Below, piece by piece: positions 8,194-18,374 of a stretch of DNA of 64,000 nt. Position 1 is the stretch's first letter. Every line of letters begins with the position of its first letter. Source of the stretch: Lachnospiraceae bacterium (lineage in GTDB: Bacteria > Bacillota > Clostridia > Lachnospirales > Lachnospiraceae); the NCBI GenBank assembly GCA_030825115.1, contig JAPJQL010000006.1:62001-126000 (forward strand). The letters are read 5' to 3'. Position numbers and translations under genes: made by a program. The notes beneath the pieces are model-generated. The model made no database searches and had not been told where the DNA came from. It saw nothing but the letters and a program-made list of their open reading frames with translations.

Positions 8194-9696
8194 ATGAGTG
8201 ATTGTGAATGGGAAAATATGAGAGAATTGCCGCCAGAAGATGTTGTGGCAGAAGTCACTCCATGGAAAAAGTCCATAAACCGTATTTTAGCCGGCATGGC
8301 ACTAACAGCAATCACATTAAACGTTTGGTGTCTGAATTATATTCTTCCTGCTGTCGGCACAATCCTGCTCCTACTTGGATTTCGCACCTTGCGACACGAA
8401 AACAGGTGGTTTGGAAGTTGCTTTTGTGTGTCGATTATTCAAGCAGTATACTTCTTTTCATCACTGATACTCAATACAACAATTATTCAAAGCAATGTGT
8501 ATGCGTCTGCAATCGGAACGGTGCTGACTGTTGCGAATTTGTTTCTGTTGTTAATTCAGTTTGTTTGTCTTTGGCGTGGATTTATTTCTGTTCAACAGAA
8601 GGCAGGATTTCCACCCCGTGCAGGTGGAGCCGTTGCCTTGATTGTGTGGTACGCACTGATGTATGTGCTTGCCTTAATTCATTATAGTGGATTGATAATT
8701 GCCGGGTTCATGCTTGTCGGGTATTTTTTCATCATTCGTAACCTATATAAATTGTCTAAAGAACTGGACGAAGCGGGCTATGCAATCAGAACGGCTCCAA
8801 TTAAAATAACAGACCGATGCATCGTAATTTTATTTGCCTCGTTTTTGACCCTTGGGAGTGTGTGCGGCTATGTGTTTGGCGGCAGCTACCCTATGGAGTG
8901 GACTGAACGTAATTCTTCTGAACATGATAATGTCGAGGAAATCAAATCACATCTTGTGAGCCTTGGTTTTCCGGAGTATGTGTTAAATGACCTCGGTGCT
9001 AAAGATATTGCTGCTTGTGAGGGTGCGTTGCAGGTTGTTGTTGATGTTACAGATGAGCCGGTGAACGATGGAAGAGTTGAAACAACAGAGCATGTGAGTG
9101 ATGATGGGGCATGCCACGTCGAGCGTAAAACCGTCTACGATGTGAGGGAGCTGCGCATTACAGGCGTAGGCGTGCAAGTTTCCGGCGAACGGGAACGCTG
9201 GATTATTTTCCATCATTTTCTCTGGACAACAGCCCCCGGATTTTATGGAACTGAAGCAATTCAACTATGGCCTGCTTACAGAGATATTTCTGAGAGTTGG
9301 CATTCAGCAGGTGATGTAACAGGACGTGTCCTGTATGACAACGACGGCGAAACATTTGTTGCTGATTATTACTCCCTTGGTACGCAAACATTCACTTCCA
9401 ACAGTATCTTTTGGGGGGAACAATGCAATACCGATGTTTTTGCAGCATTCTCTATGCCACATGGCGGTAGTAATCACAGAGGATATGTAGCATATCCTGT
9501 TGACGAAGCTCAAGATGGATATATCATCAGCAGTTGGTTTAATTACATACATCAACAAAGCTGGTTACAATATCCTGCTATGACGGCGATGGGAAATAGA
9601 ATGACATACGGCTGGAACGATGCCGGAGCATTTAAGACAATCCAAGATGAACTCCAATTTTATCCAACGGACGAAAGTACCGAATTAATCAACTAA
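8194..9696 (+). CDS. Unrecognised polytopic membrane protein
   Basis: A 500-aa protein I do not recognise. The N-terminal half holds about six to seven hydrophobic helices between residues 25 and 240. The C-terminal half (about 245-500) is soluble and rich in aromatic residues, Asp and Glu, with no motif I can name. An in-frame ATG at 8185 abuts AGGAG too closely, so the ATG at 8194 is preferred. Base composition is AT-richer than flanking ftsH and addB, which suggests acquisition. It stands alone between two hairpins, so it is probably a single-gene unit. A membrane sensor or an envelope-stress protein next to ftsH is conceivable, but nothing in the sequence shows this. Confidence 0.75.
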   Translation: MSDCEWENMRELPPEDVVAEVTPWKKSINRILAGMALTAITLNVWCLNYILPAVGTILLLLGFRTLRHENRWFGSCFCVSIIQAVYFFSSLILNTTIIQSNVYASAIGTVLTVANLFLLLIQFVCLWRGFISVQQKAGFPPRAGGAVALIVWYALMYVLALIHYSGLIIAGFMLVGYFFIIRNLYKLSKELDEAGYAIRTAPIKITDRCIVILFASFLTLGSVCGYVFGGSYPMEWTERNSSEHDNVEEIKSHLVSLGFPEYVLNDLGAKDIAACEGALQVVVDVTDEPVNDGRVETTEHVSDDGACHVERKTVYDVRELRITGVGVQVSGERERWIIFHHFLWTTAPGFYGTEAIQLWPAYRDISESWHSAGDVTGRVLYDNDGETFVADYYSLGTQTFTSNSIFWGEQCNTDVFAAFSMPHGGSNHRGYVAYPVDEAQDGYIISSWFNYIHQQSWLQYPAMTAMGNRMTYGWNDAGAFKTIQDELQFYPTDESTELIN

Positions 9697-9742
9697 AAAT
9701 GGTTTACACCATTTCAGGGGCTATCTATTTCCCGACAGCCCC
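9697..9742. terminator. Back-to-back hairpins between convergent genes
   Basis: Two stems: AAATGGT/ACCATTT with a 4-nt loop (9697-9714), directly after the stop of the plus-strand gene, and GGGGCT/AGCCCC (9717-9742). On the minus strand the first stem ends in TTTTT, so the pair probably terminates the minus-strand gene and may act on both strands. Confidence 0.6.
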
Positions 9743-9761
9743 CACCTTGAAAACACAAGAG

Positions 9762-10196
9762 TTATTTGACCCTGGCTTTTTTTAGCGCCCTTTCAATAGA
9801 ACCGACCAGCGCCTGTGAGGTATACCGGCTTTCGTCGGGAACCTTTAACCCCTGCAAAGTCTGTTTTTCACAGATCTGTTCGGTCAGGGCGGTCAGGGTC
9901 GGCTGGATCAGCGGATACATAGTGGTGACGGATTCGCTTAAAGGGACCATCGTGATGGATGTTATCTTGTCTGCATCTACCGTAACCTCCACATTGACTT
10001 CCTGCGTGCCAAGCTGCAGGGTTGAGGAGTAGACGCCGGGTATGTAAAGCACCTGGTCCGAGGAGGCGGGGGCGTCCTTTTTCGGACGGAACATGATGAA
10101 GAGCAGCGAGATCAACAGGATGCCGAGGCCGATAAATATGGCAGTGTATATAATTTCTTTCATTCGCAGGACGACGATTTTTGTTTTGGAGCTCAT
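9762..10196 (-). CDS. FMN_bind-like membrane-anchored protein
   Basis: A 144-aa protein with one N-terminal membrane helix (about residues 14-35) and an outward domain. The domain order resembles FMN-binding (FMN_bind) proteins: a beta strand EVTVDADKITSITMV, then a helix, then a C-terminal SQALVGSIERALKKA helix. Where classical members have D.vSGAT.TS, whose threonine carries the covalent flavin, this protein reads PDESRYTSQAL, so the attachment threonine context is lost. It may be a degenerate, flavin-free relative. Start: the ATG at 10196 has GGAGG just upstream; the open frame beyond it is antisense to the addB promoter region. It is divergent from addB. Confidence 0.7.
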   Translation of the reverse strand: MSSKTKIVVLRMKEIIYTAIFIGLGILLISLLFIMFRPKKDAPASSDQVLYIPGVYSSTLQLGTQEVNVEVTVDADKITSITMVPLSESVTTMYPLIQPTLTALTEQICEKQTLQGLKVPDESRYTSQALVGSIERALKKARVK

Positions 10197-10320
10197 GGGG
10201 AACCTCCGTGCATGTTTGATATAATCTATTCCGGTTTGGCTGTATTTATGATAAGATATAAAAAGCTGATGGCGGGAACGCGCCGCAAGGTGCGAAGCAG
10301 AAAATACAGGAGGCCAGGAT

Positions 10321-13300
10321 ATGTCGTTACAGTTGATACTGGGAGGTTCCGGATCGGGAAAGACCAGTTTTTTATATAAAAAAATTATTGAAGAATCGAT
10401 GGCGCACCCGGAACTGCCGTACATCGTGCTGGTACCGGAGCAGTTTTCAATGCAGGCTCAGAAGGATATCGTAACCCTGCACCCGAAGCACGGGACGATG
10501 AATATTGACATCGTCAGCTTTCAGCGGCTTGCCTACCGTGTATTTGAGGAGCTGGCGGTGGAGAGCCTTACGGTGCTCGACGATATGGGAAAATCGATGG
10601 TACTGAGAAAGGTGGCGGCCGACCACAGGCGGGAGCTTGTCCTGTTCTCCGGCCACCTGAACCAGACCGGATTTGTGAACCAGTTAAAATCCATGCTGTC
10701 TGAGTTTTACCAGTATGGAATCACCCCTCAGATTTTGCGGGAGATGGCGCCGCGGGCGGGAACGCCGCTTCTGAGGCAGAAGCTGGAGGATTTTTCGGTT
10801 GTGTTCCAGGGTTTCCAGGATTACATCGCGGGACTTTATATCACGACGGAAGAAGTGTTGGATGTGCTGTGCCAGGTAGTGCCCCGGTCCGGCCTGCTGT
10901 CAAAGAGCGTGGTGGCGCTGGACTGTTTTGTGGGATTTACGCCGGTGCAGTACCGTCTGTTAGAGCTGTTCATGACGCACTGCAGACAGGTGGCGGTGAC
11001 TGTGACGGCAGACCATAACGTGCATCTGTACCAGCCTCTTGGAATGCAGAATCTGTTCTATACGAGCAGCAATATGGTGCGGAGGCTGACACGGATGGCC
11101 AGCGAGAACAAGGTGGAGAAGCTTGAAGATATCTGGCTGAAGGAACGCCCGTCCTTCCGGTTTGCAGAGCACCCTCAGCTTGATTATCTGGAACGGAACC
11201 TGTTCCGCTACCGAAGGGGACAGTACGAAGGACCGGAGGATGGAAGCCTGGAACTTTATCAGGGGACAAACCCTGCGGGGGAGATTGGCTATGTGGTGCA
11301 CCGGATCCAAAAGATGGTGAAGGACGACGGCTTCCGCTACCGTGATATCGCGGTGATCACCGGCGATCTGGAGGGGTATGGAAAAGAGATTGCCCACCAG
11401 TTTGAGCAGCAGGACATCCCCTGCTTTATGGATGATAAGAAGAACATCCTCGATAATCCGATGGTGGAACTGATCCGCTCGGCGCTGGAGGTCATACGAA
11501 AGGACTTTACCTACGAGACGGTGTTTCGGTATCTGCGGACAGGGCTGGTGACCGGCGACCGGGAGATGACAGACCGGATGGAAAATTATGTGCTTGCCCT
11601 GGGAATCCGGGGACACAAACGGTGGGGAGAGACGTGGGAGCGGGTCTATCGGGGAGGAAAGAACTTAAACCTCGTCGAGCTGAATGAATTTCGGGACCAG
11701 GTGATGGCGCCTCTGTTTGCTATGCGGGAAGCATTTGCCGACAAGGAGATCACCATCGGCAGGATGGCGGACGCTGTCGCAGAATTTCTGGAGGCGGGCA
11801 GGATCCAGCAGAAAATGGAGGAGTATCAGGCGTATTTTTCTGAAATCGGGGAATACCGGCTGGCGAAAGAATACAGCCAGGTCTACGGACTGGTCACGGA
11901 ACTTCTTAAGCGGGTCAGCGCTCTTTTGGGCAGGGAAAAGGTGAGCCGGAAGGAATTTATAGAAATTCTGGACGCCGGGTTTGCGGAAATCAAAGTAGGC
12001 GTGATTCCGGCTACGGTAGACCGGGTAGTGGTCGGGGATATCACAAGGACCCGTCTCGCCCATATCAAAGTCCTGTTTTTTGTGGGGGTAAATGACGGGA
12101 TCGTGCCTGCAAGAAAAGATGGGGGCAGCCTTCTGACGGACAAGGAGCGGGAGTTTTTCGGGCAGAATGAGCTGGAACTGGCTCCGACGGCGAGAGAAGA
12201 CAGCTTTATCCAGCGGTTTTATCTCTATCTGATGATGACAAAGCCGTCTGCCCATCTGATCCTGACATGGGCAGCCGTGGGAGCGGATGGAAAAAGCCGC
12301 AGGGCGTCCTACCTGATCGGGGAACTCCGGAAGATGTATCCCGGGCTGAAGCCAAGGACAGCAGGGGAGGAGGCTGTTTCGGCGGTTTACTCGGTGCCGG
12401 AGGCAAAGCGGATGCTGATCGAAGGGCTGCAAAGCTATGGAGACTTGAAGGAGGGGGAGGAGCGCAGCGTCTTTTTAGAACTGTACCGGTGGTTTTTTGA
12501 TTCGGATGAATACCGGGAAGAGGTAAAGAAGCTGGTGGACGCGGCTTTCTACGTATATGAAAAACAGGGGATCGGCCATGCGGTGGCGCAGGCTCTCTAT
12601 GGCTCTATTGTCAGCGGAAGCGTGACGCGGCTGGAGCAGTATGCGGCGTGCGCCTACGGGCATTTCCTGAAATACGGACTGGAGCTGATGGAGCGGCAGC
12701 GTTATGAACTGGCGGCAGCCGATATCGGAAATCTGTTTCACGACTCCATTGACCTGTGCTTTTCCAGGATGAAAGAAGAGGGAAGAGACTGGCGGACCGT
12801 CACCGATGAGGAGCGTACCAGCCTTGTAAAGCGCTGTGTAAAACAGGTGACAGAGGAGTACGGCAATACCATTTTAAACAGTTCTTCCCGCAATGCTTAT
12901 CTGGCAAGGCGGGTGGAGAACATCACCCAGAGAACAGTCTGGGCGCTGCAGCAGCAGATCCTGAAAGGAGATTTTGTCCCTGTGGGATTTGAGGTTTCCT
13001 TTTCTGCGGCAGACGATCTGCGCGCGATGAAAATCGCGTTATCCAGGGAAGAGGCGCTGCATCTGCGGGGGCGGATTGACCGGATGGACGTATGTGAAGA
13101 TGGCGGATATGTGTATGTGAAGATCATTGATTACAAATCGGGCAGCACTTCCTTTGACCTGGCGGCGCTGTACTATGGTCTGCAATTACAGCTTGTGGTC
13201 TATATGGACGCGGTGATGGAGATGACGGAGCGGGCATATCCTGAAAAGGAGATCGTCCCGGCGGGAATCTTGTATTACAACATCCAGGACCCGGTCATCC

Positions 13301-13725
13301 AGAAAGAAGGCAGCCAGTCACAGGAAGAGATCGAGGCGGAGATATTGAGAAAACTCAGGATGAACGGTCTGGTCAACAGCGAGCTGGAGGTCATCCGGCA
13401 TATGGACCAGTCGATTCAGAAGGAGTCGGATATCATCCCTGTTGTCTTGAAAGACGGGGATGTGCAGGAGGCAAAGTCCTCGGTGGCAAACCGGGAGCGT
13501 TTTGAGAAGCTGCGCGGCTATGTTCATGAAAAATTAAAACAGACCGGCAGGGAGATTTTAGACGGGGAGATCGCTGTTTCGCCATATAAAAACGGGGCGA
13601 GGACGGCCTGTGATTACTGCCCGTACCATGCGGTATGCGGCTTCGACCGAAAGACGGCAGGGTATGACTACCGGAAGCTGAAAAACAAAAAAACCGAAGA
13701 AATCTGGGAGGAGATATGTCAGTAA
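10321..13725 (+). CDS. addB: AddB helicase/nuclease subunit
   Basis: Subunit of the AddAB helicase-nuclease that processes double-strand breaks to a recombination-ready 3' end at Chi-like sites; 1134 aa, the usual size. Walker A GGSGSGKT lies at residues 8-15. The C-terminal RecB-like nuclease has GRIDRMD and IIDYKSG near residue 940. The family's 4Fe-4S cluster is intact: one Cys in YAACAYG near residue 778 and C-x2-C-x5-C at about residues 1097-1106. AddB overlaps AddA by 10 bp, so the two are translationally coupled. Confidence 0.96.
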   Translation: MSLQLILGGSGSGKTSFLYKKIIEESMAHPELPYIVLVPEQFSMQAQKDIVTLHPKHGTMNIDIVSFQRLAYRVFEELAVESLTVLDDMGKSMVLRKVAADHRRELVLFSGHLNQTGFVNQLKSMLSEFYQYGITPQILREMAPRAGTPLLRQKLEDFSVVFQGFQDYIAGLYITTEEVLDVLCQVVPRSGLLSKSVVALDCFVGFTPVQYRLLELFMTHCRQVAVTVTADHNVHLYQPLGMQNLFYTSSNMVRRLTRMASENKVEKLEDIWLKERPSFRFAEHPQLDYLERNLFRYRRGQYEGPEDGSLELYQGTNPAGEIGYVVHRIQKMVKDDGFRYRDIAVITGDLEGYGKEIAHQFEQQDIPCFMDDKKNILDNPMVELIRSALEVIRKDFTYETVFRYLRTGLVTGDREMTDRMENYVLALGIRGHKRWGETWERVYRGGKNLNLVELNEFRDQVMAPLFAMREAFADKEITIGRMADAVAEFLEAGRIQQKMEEYQAYFSEIGEYRLAKEYSQVYGLVTELLKRVSALLGREKVSRKEFIEILDAGFAEIKVGVIPATVDRVVVGDITRTRLAHIKVLFFVGVNDGIVPARKDGGSLLTDKEREFFGQNELELAPTAREDSFIQRFYLYLMMTKPSAHLILTWAAVGADGKSRRASYLIGELRKMYPGLKPRTAGEEAVSAVYSVPEAKRMLIEGLQSYGDLKEGEERSVFLELYRWFFDSDEYREEVKKLVDAAFYVYEKQGIGHAVAQALYGSIVSGSVTRLEQYAACAYGHFLKYGLELMERQRYELAAADIGNLFHDSIDLCFSRMKEEGRDWRTVTDEERTSLVKRCVKQVTEEYGNTILNSSSRNAYLARRVENITQRTVWALQQQILKGDFVPVGFEVSFSAADDLRAMKIALSREEALHLRGRIDRMDVCEDGGYVYVKIIDYKSGSTSFDLAALYYGLQLQLVVYMDAVMEMTERAYPEKEIVPAGILYYNIQDPVIQKEGSQSQEEIEAEILRKLRMNGLVNSELEVIRHMDQSIQKESDIIPVVLKDGDVQEAKSSVANRERFEKLRGYVHEKLKQTGREILDGEIAVSPYKNGARTACDYCPYHAVCGFDRKTAGYDYRKLKNKKTEEIWEEICQ

Positions 13726-16700
13726 ACTGGACAGCAGAGCAGATGCAGGTCATTGAGAGCCGGGATAAGAACCTGCTTGTCAGCGCGGCGGCGGGAAGCG
13801 GCAAGACAGCCGTGCTGGTAGAGCGGATCATCCGTATGGTGACGGACCCGGATCATCCGATCGACATTGATAAATTACTGGTTATGACGTTTACAAATGC
13901 GGCCGCAGGAGAGATGCGGGAGCGGGTTGGGGCGGCGATTGAACAAAAGCTTGCAGAGACGCCGGAAAATGAGCACCTCCAGATCCAGGCCGCCCTGGTC
14001 CACCATGCCCAGATCACGACGATCGACAGCTTTTGTTTGAACCTGATCCGAAACCATTTCAACAGGCTGGATCTTGACCCGGCGTTTAAGATTGGGGATG
14101 AGGGAGAGCTGACCTTGTTAAAGGCAGATGTCATGCAGGAAATGCTGGAGGACCATTACGGTCAGGAAGACGAGCGGTTCGAGCAGTTTGTGGAAACTTA
14201 TGCCCAGGGAAAAAGCGATGCGGGGATCGAGGATCTGATCATGAAGGTCTATTCGTTTTCCCAGAGCAATCCTTATCCGGACGAGTGGCTTGCGGCCTGC
14301 AAAAAGGAGCTGGAGGTCCGGGATGAGGACGGGCTGATGCAGACGCCCTGGATGCAGTTTTTGATGGAGGATTTAAGAAAACAGGCAGATGAGCTGTGTA
14401 TCCAGGCGGCAGAGGCGCTGTCAGTCTGCCGGGAGGACGAATATCTGTGCGCCTATGAGCCGATGTTTGAGCAGGATTTGAAGAAACTGGAAGCCATCCG
14501 GGGCGCGGAGAATTTTGAGGCGGCTTTTGCGGTCCTTTCGGGAATCACCTGGGACCGGCTGGCCACTGTCCGGAGCAAGGAGGTAGACCCGGAGAAAAAG
14601 GCATATGTGACGGGCTGCCGGGACCGGATGAAAAAGGCGGTTACGAAGATGCGTGAGCTGTACGCCTTTGCAAAACCGGAGGAGATGATGGCGGACCTGA
14701 AACATACCGGGGAGGCAGTCGGGATGCTTTTGGAGCTTGCCGGGGAATTTTCCCGCAGGTACCAGGAGAAAAAACAGGACCGCAACCTGGTGGATTTCAA
14801 CGATCTGGAGCATGAAGCCCTAAAGGTGCTGACCTTTCATGAAGACGGGAAACTGTGCTATACAGATGTGGCGGATGAGCTGAGCAGCCAGTATGAAGAG
14901 GTGCTGGTGGATGAGTACCAGGACAGCAACCTGGTGCAGGAAACGCTGCTTCATGCGGTGTCCAGAGAGCGGTTTGGGCAGCCAAACGTCTTTATGGTGG
15001 GAGATGTAAAACAGAGCATCTACAAGTTCCGTCTGGCGAGGCCGGAGCTGTTTTTGGAAAAATATGATACTTATGCGCCTTATGGCACCTCAGACAGCGG
15101 CTGCCAGAAGATTGAGCTGCATCAGAATTTCCGGAGCCGGAATGAGGTGCTTGCAGGCATCAACGCGGTCTTTTACCGGATCATGACGAGGAATCTGGGA
15201 AATATCCGCTATACCGAGGACGCGGCGCTGCATCCGGGAGCACGATTTGAAGAGACAAAAGGGCGGACGGCGAAAATCCCGGAGCTTTACGTGGTGGATA
15301 CCGGGGATGCCAGTTTGCAGCAGCTAGATGAAGAGGTGGCCGACTACACCAGCAGGGAGATGGAAGCCAGGCTGATCACGATGAAGATCAGGGAGATGAC
15401 GGATCCAGGGACCGGAATGCTGGTGTGGGACAAGAAATTAAACGGCACGGGCGGCTACCGGATCGCACAGTACCGGGATATCGTAGTCCTTCTGCGCAGT
15501 ACGGCCGGGTGGACGGAGACCCTTCTATCGGTGATGATGAATGAGGGGATTCCTGCTTACGCCGAATCCCGGATGGGATATTTTAACACGATCGAGGTGG
15601 AGACGGTTTTAAGCATTCTGGCTGCGGTCGATAACCCAATGCAGGATATCCCGCTGGCGGCGGTGCTCCGGTCGCCTGTTGTGGGCGCTGCGGATGCAGA
15701 ACTTGCCGAAATCATGGCATACTACCGCAGCTGTGCCGAAAAAGGGCAGGACCGGGGGCTGTATGCGGCAGTGAACCGGTATCTGGAGGACAGGACCGGG
15801 ACGGATGACCGTATCTGTGCAAAGCTTTCCGGTTTTATGGCTCTTTTGGCTGAGCTGCGCCAAAAAAGTACATACCTGCCGATTCATGAGCTGATCTATC
15901 AGGTCTATGAAAAGACCGGTTACTATGACTATGTGTCTGCGATGCCTGCGGGCGAGACGCGGCGGGCCAATCTTGACATGCTGGTGGAAAAGGCGGCGGT
16001 CTATGAAAAGAGCAGCTATAAAGGCCTGTTTCATTTCATCCGGTATATCGAGAACCTGAAAAAATATAATACGGATTTTGGGGAGGCGACTACGGTCGGC
16101 GAGGAGGATAATACAGTCCGGCTCATGAGCATCCACAAGAGCAAGGGGCTGGAATTTCCTGTTGTATTCCTCGCGGGTATGGGGAAGAAGTTCAACAAAC
16201 AGGACGTCTACGGCAAGATCCTGATCGATGCGGAGCTGGGGATCGGGACGGATTACCTGGATCTGGAGAACCGATTGAAAACGACGACGCTCAAAAAAAA
16301 TGTGCTGCGCCGGAAGATGGAGCTGGATGGTCTTGGGGAGGAGCTGCGGGTGCTTTACGTGGCGCTTTCCAGGGCAAAGGAACAGCTTATCATGACGGGG
16401 ACGGACCGGTATCTTAAAAAATCCATGGAAAAATTCTCCCAGGTCCCGATTGTAAACGGTCAGGTGCCGTATACGATCTTGTCTACGGCCGGTTCCTATC
16501 TGGACTGGATGTTCATGGCGATGGGCGGAGGATGCAGCCAGATCAGGCTGACGGAGATTCCGGTCGGGGACATCGTAGGAGAAGAACTGGTCCGTCAGGT
16601 AAAGAGCCGTCAGTCAAAGGAAGGGCTGCTTTCCCTTGACTGCTCGAAAACTTATCAGGAAGATTTCCGGGAGGCGCTAACACGCCATCTGAATTTTAAG

Positions 16701-17369
16701 TATCCGCATGCGGTGGATGTCCGGCTGCATACGAAGATGTCGGTGTCTGAACTGAAAAAGCAGGGGCAGATGACAGACGAAGCTGAGAGCATACGCCAGA
16801 GCGGTCTGTCGGAGGCGGCTGCTCCTCAGCAATACGGCGATATTCCTCCGGACGGCGGCTATGGGGCGACCAGGGGTACGGCATATCACCGCGTGATGGA
16901 ATTACTGCCGTTTGACCGGATGGGATGCCTGGAGGATGTAGAGCGGTATCTGGATGAGATCGTGGAGAAAAAACAGATGGCAAAGGAGAGCCGCAACATG
17001 ATAGAAGTGCCCGATATCTGGACATTTTTGCAGTCGGAGCTTGGAAAGCGGATGAGCGCAGCCCAGAGAGAAGGCCGTCTTCACAAAGAGCAGCAGTTTG
17101 TCATGGGAATCCCCGCCCGAGAGATGGGAGCCGGGGACTCGGATGAGCTGATCGTCGTACAGGGAATCATCGATGCCTATCTGGAGGAGGACGGAGGACT
17201 TGTGCTGATGGATTACAAGACCGACAAGGTGCGAAACGCCCGGACATTGGCAGAGCACTACAAAACGCAGTTGGATTATTATCAGCGCGCGCTGGAGCAG
17301 ATGACAGGAAAGATGGTAAAAGAGAAGATCATCTATTCGATCACGCTGCAGCAGGAAATCCGCTGTTAA
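13716..17369 (+). CDS. addA: AddA helicase/nuclease subunit
   Basis: UvrD-type 3'-5' helicase plus nuclease subunit of AddAB, 1217 aa. Helicase motifs run in order: motif I SAAAGSGKT (about residues 22-30), motif II VLVDEYQDSN (about 402-411), motif III GDVKQSIYKFR (about 428), and motif VI LYVALSRAKE (about 881-890). The C-terminal nuclease reads VLMDYKTDKV near residue 1166. GGAGGAG precedes the ATG inside addB. The stop codon overlaps the convergent lysR stop through the palindrome TTAA. Confidence 0.96.
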   Translation: MSVNWTAEQMQVIESRDKNLLVSAAAGSGKTAVLVERIIRMVTDPDHPIDIDKLLVMTFTNAAAGEMRERVGAAIEQKLAETPENEHLQIQAALVHHAQITTIDSFCLNLIRNHFNRLDLDPAFKIGDEGELTLLKADVMQEMLEDHYGQEDERFEQFVETYAQGKSDAGIEDLIMKVYSFSQSNPYPDEWLAACKKELEVRDEDGLMQTPWMQFLMEDLRKQADELCIQAAEALSVCREDEYLCAYEPMFEQDLKKLEAIRGAENFEAAFAVLSGITWDRLATVRSKEVDPEKKAYVTGCRDRMKKAVTKMRELYAFAKPEEMMADLKHTGEAVGMLLELAGEFSRRYQEKKQDRNLVDFNDLEHEALKVLTFHEDGKLCYTDVADELSSQYEEVLVDEYQDSNLVQETLLHAVSRERFGQPNVFMVGDVKQSIYKFRLARPELFLEKYDTYAPYGTSDSGCQKIELHQNFRSRNEVLAGINAVFYRIMTRNLGNIRYTEDAALHPGARFEETKGRTAKIPELYVVDTGDASLQQLDEEVADYTSREMEARLITMKIREMTDPGTGMLVWDKKLNGTGGYRIAQYRDIVVLLRSTAGWTETLLSVMMNEGIPAYAESRMGYFNTIEVETVLSILAAVDNPMQDIPLAAVLRSPVVGAADAELAEIMAYYRSCAEKGQDRGLYAAVNRYLEDRTGTDDRICAKLSGFMALLAELRQKSTYLPIHELIYQVYEKTGYYDYVSAMPAGETRRANLDMLVEKAAVYEKSSYKGLFHFIRYIENLKKYNTDFGEATTVGEEDNTVRLMSIHKSKGLEFPVVFLAGMGKKFNKQDVYGKILIDAELGIGTDYLDLENRLKTTTLKKNVLRRKMELDGLGEELRVLYVALSRAKEQLIMTGTDRYLKKSMEKFSQVPIVNGQVPYTILSTAGSYLDWMFMAMGGGCSQIRLTEIPVGDIVGEELVRQVKSRQSKEGLLSLDCSKTYQEDFREALTRHLNFKYPHAVDVRLHTKMSVSELKKQGQMTDEAESIRQSGLSEAAAPQQYGDIPPDGGYGATRGTAYHRVMELLPFDRMGCLEDVERYLDEIVEKKQMAKESRNMIEVPDIWTFLQSELGKRMSAAQREGRLHKEQQFVMGIPAREMGAGDSDELIVVQGIIDAYLEEDGGLVLMDYKTDKVRNARTLAEHYKTQLDYYQRALEQMTGKMVKEKIIYSITLQQEIRC

Positions 17370-18253
17370 CCGGTCAGCATCTGGATGAAAGCTTTTGCAG
17401 CAAGCGTCTGGAGGTGGTCCTTTTTGGCGACCAGGCAGATATCGCGCATGGGGATGGGCTCCTTTAGGCGGAGTTCGACGATGGAGCCGTCTAAAAGCCT
17501 CTCCCTTGCAAATGCTTCTGGCACAAATCCGATGCCAAGCCCGCTGGCTACCATCGGCGTGATCAGATCGGAGGTGGCAAGCTCGATATCCGGTTCCAGG
17601 ACAAGATGGTGGGAAAGGAAAAAATCATCAAAGATCTGCCTGGTGATGGTCCCCTTCTCCATAGAAATCAGCGGGTAGGCCGTAAGCTCTTTTAACGACA
17701 GCTCCCTGTCCTGCAAAAATGCATATTCCCGTCCGGCGATCAGTTTGTCGGCAAAGGTTGCAAGCGGAGTGACGTGACAGTCCTTCTCCCGGCTTCCCGG
17801 CGACATGACAAGGACTGCGATGTCCAAAAGTTCTGAGCGGAGCGCCTGAAAGGTCGCCGGCGTCGTGGAGTTGGTGATTTTTAGCCGGATATCCGGATAC
17901 TCCTGCCGGAAACGGGTCAGGAAAGGAAGCAGATAGTGATGCAGCGTTGTCTCGGTGGCCCCGATGGCAATGCTGCCTTTTTGCAGTTTGCGGGTGTTGA
18001 CAAGCAGCTCCTCCGCTTCGAAAATATGCTCGCAGGCGATGGAAATATGCTTGTAGAGCATCTGGGCTTCCGGTGTCATGACAACCCCGCGCGGATTGCG
18101 GATGAACAGTGTGCAGCCAAGCTCCCGTTCCAGAGAGCGGATGGCATGGGTGACGGTTGGCTGGGTGACATACAATGCTTTTGCGGCGGCAGAGATGCTG
18201 CCGTATTTTGCTGCATAATAAAAGGTCCTGTAGAATTCAAAATTGACGGACAT
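17366..18253 (-). CDS. LysR-family transcriptional regulator
   Basis: A 295-aa LysR-type regulator with an N-terminal winged helix-turn-helix (about residues 5-65; AAKALYVTQPTVTHAIRSLE is the recognition region) and a periplasmic-binding-like effector domain. It is divergent from a MATE efflux pump with a 120-bp gap between them, the classic LysR arrangement, so the pump is the likely target and its substrate a possible co-inducer. Its stop overlaps that of addA. Confidence 0.92.
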   Translation of the reverse strand: MSVNFEFYRTFYYAAKYGSISAAAKALYVTQPTVTHAIRSLERELGCTLFIRNPRGVVMTPEAQMLYKHISIACEHIFEAEELLVNTRKLQKGSIAIGATETTLHHYLLPFLTRFRQEYPDIRLKITNSTTPATFQALRSELLDIAVLVMSPGSREKDCHVTPLATFADKLIAGREYAFLQDRELSLKELTAYPLISMEKGTITRQIFDDFFLSHHLVLEPDIELATSDLITPMVASGLGIGFVPEAFARERLLDGSIVELRLKEPIPMRDICLVAKKDHLQTLAAKAFIQMLTG

Positions 18254-18374
18254 ATCGCTCTCCTTATATAGATGAAATTAATATCAGATATAAATAACAT
18301 TGATTATATTTATCTATCCGACTGTAGTATAATACCTAGCGGTTGAAAAAGCAAGAAAAGAAGAGGATAGGACT

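Noticed and set aside
17366..17369. Four-base overlap of addA and lysR stops as a regulatory device
   Set aside because: TTAA gives a TAA stop on both strands by palindromy; such overlaps are common between convergent genes.
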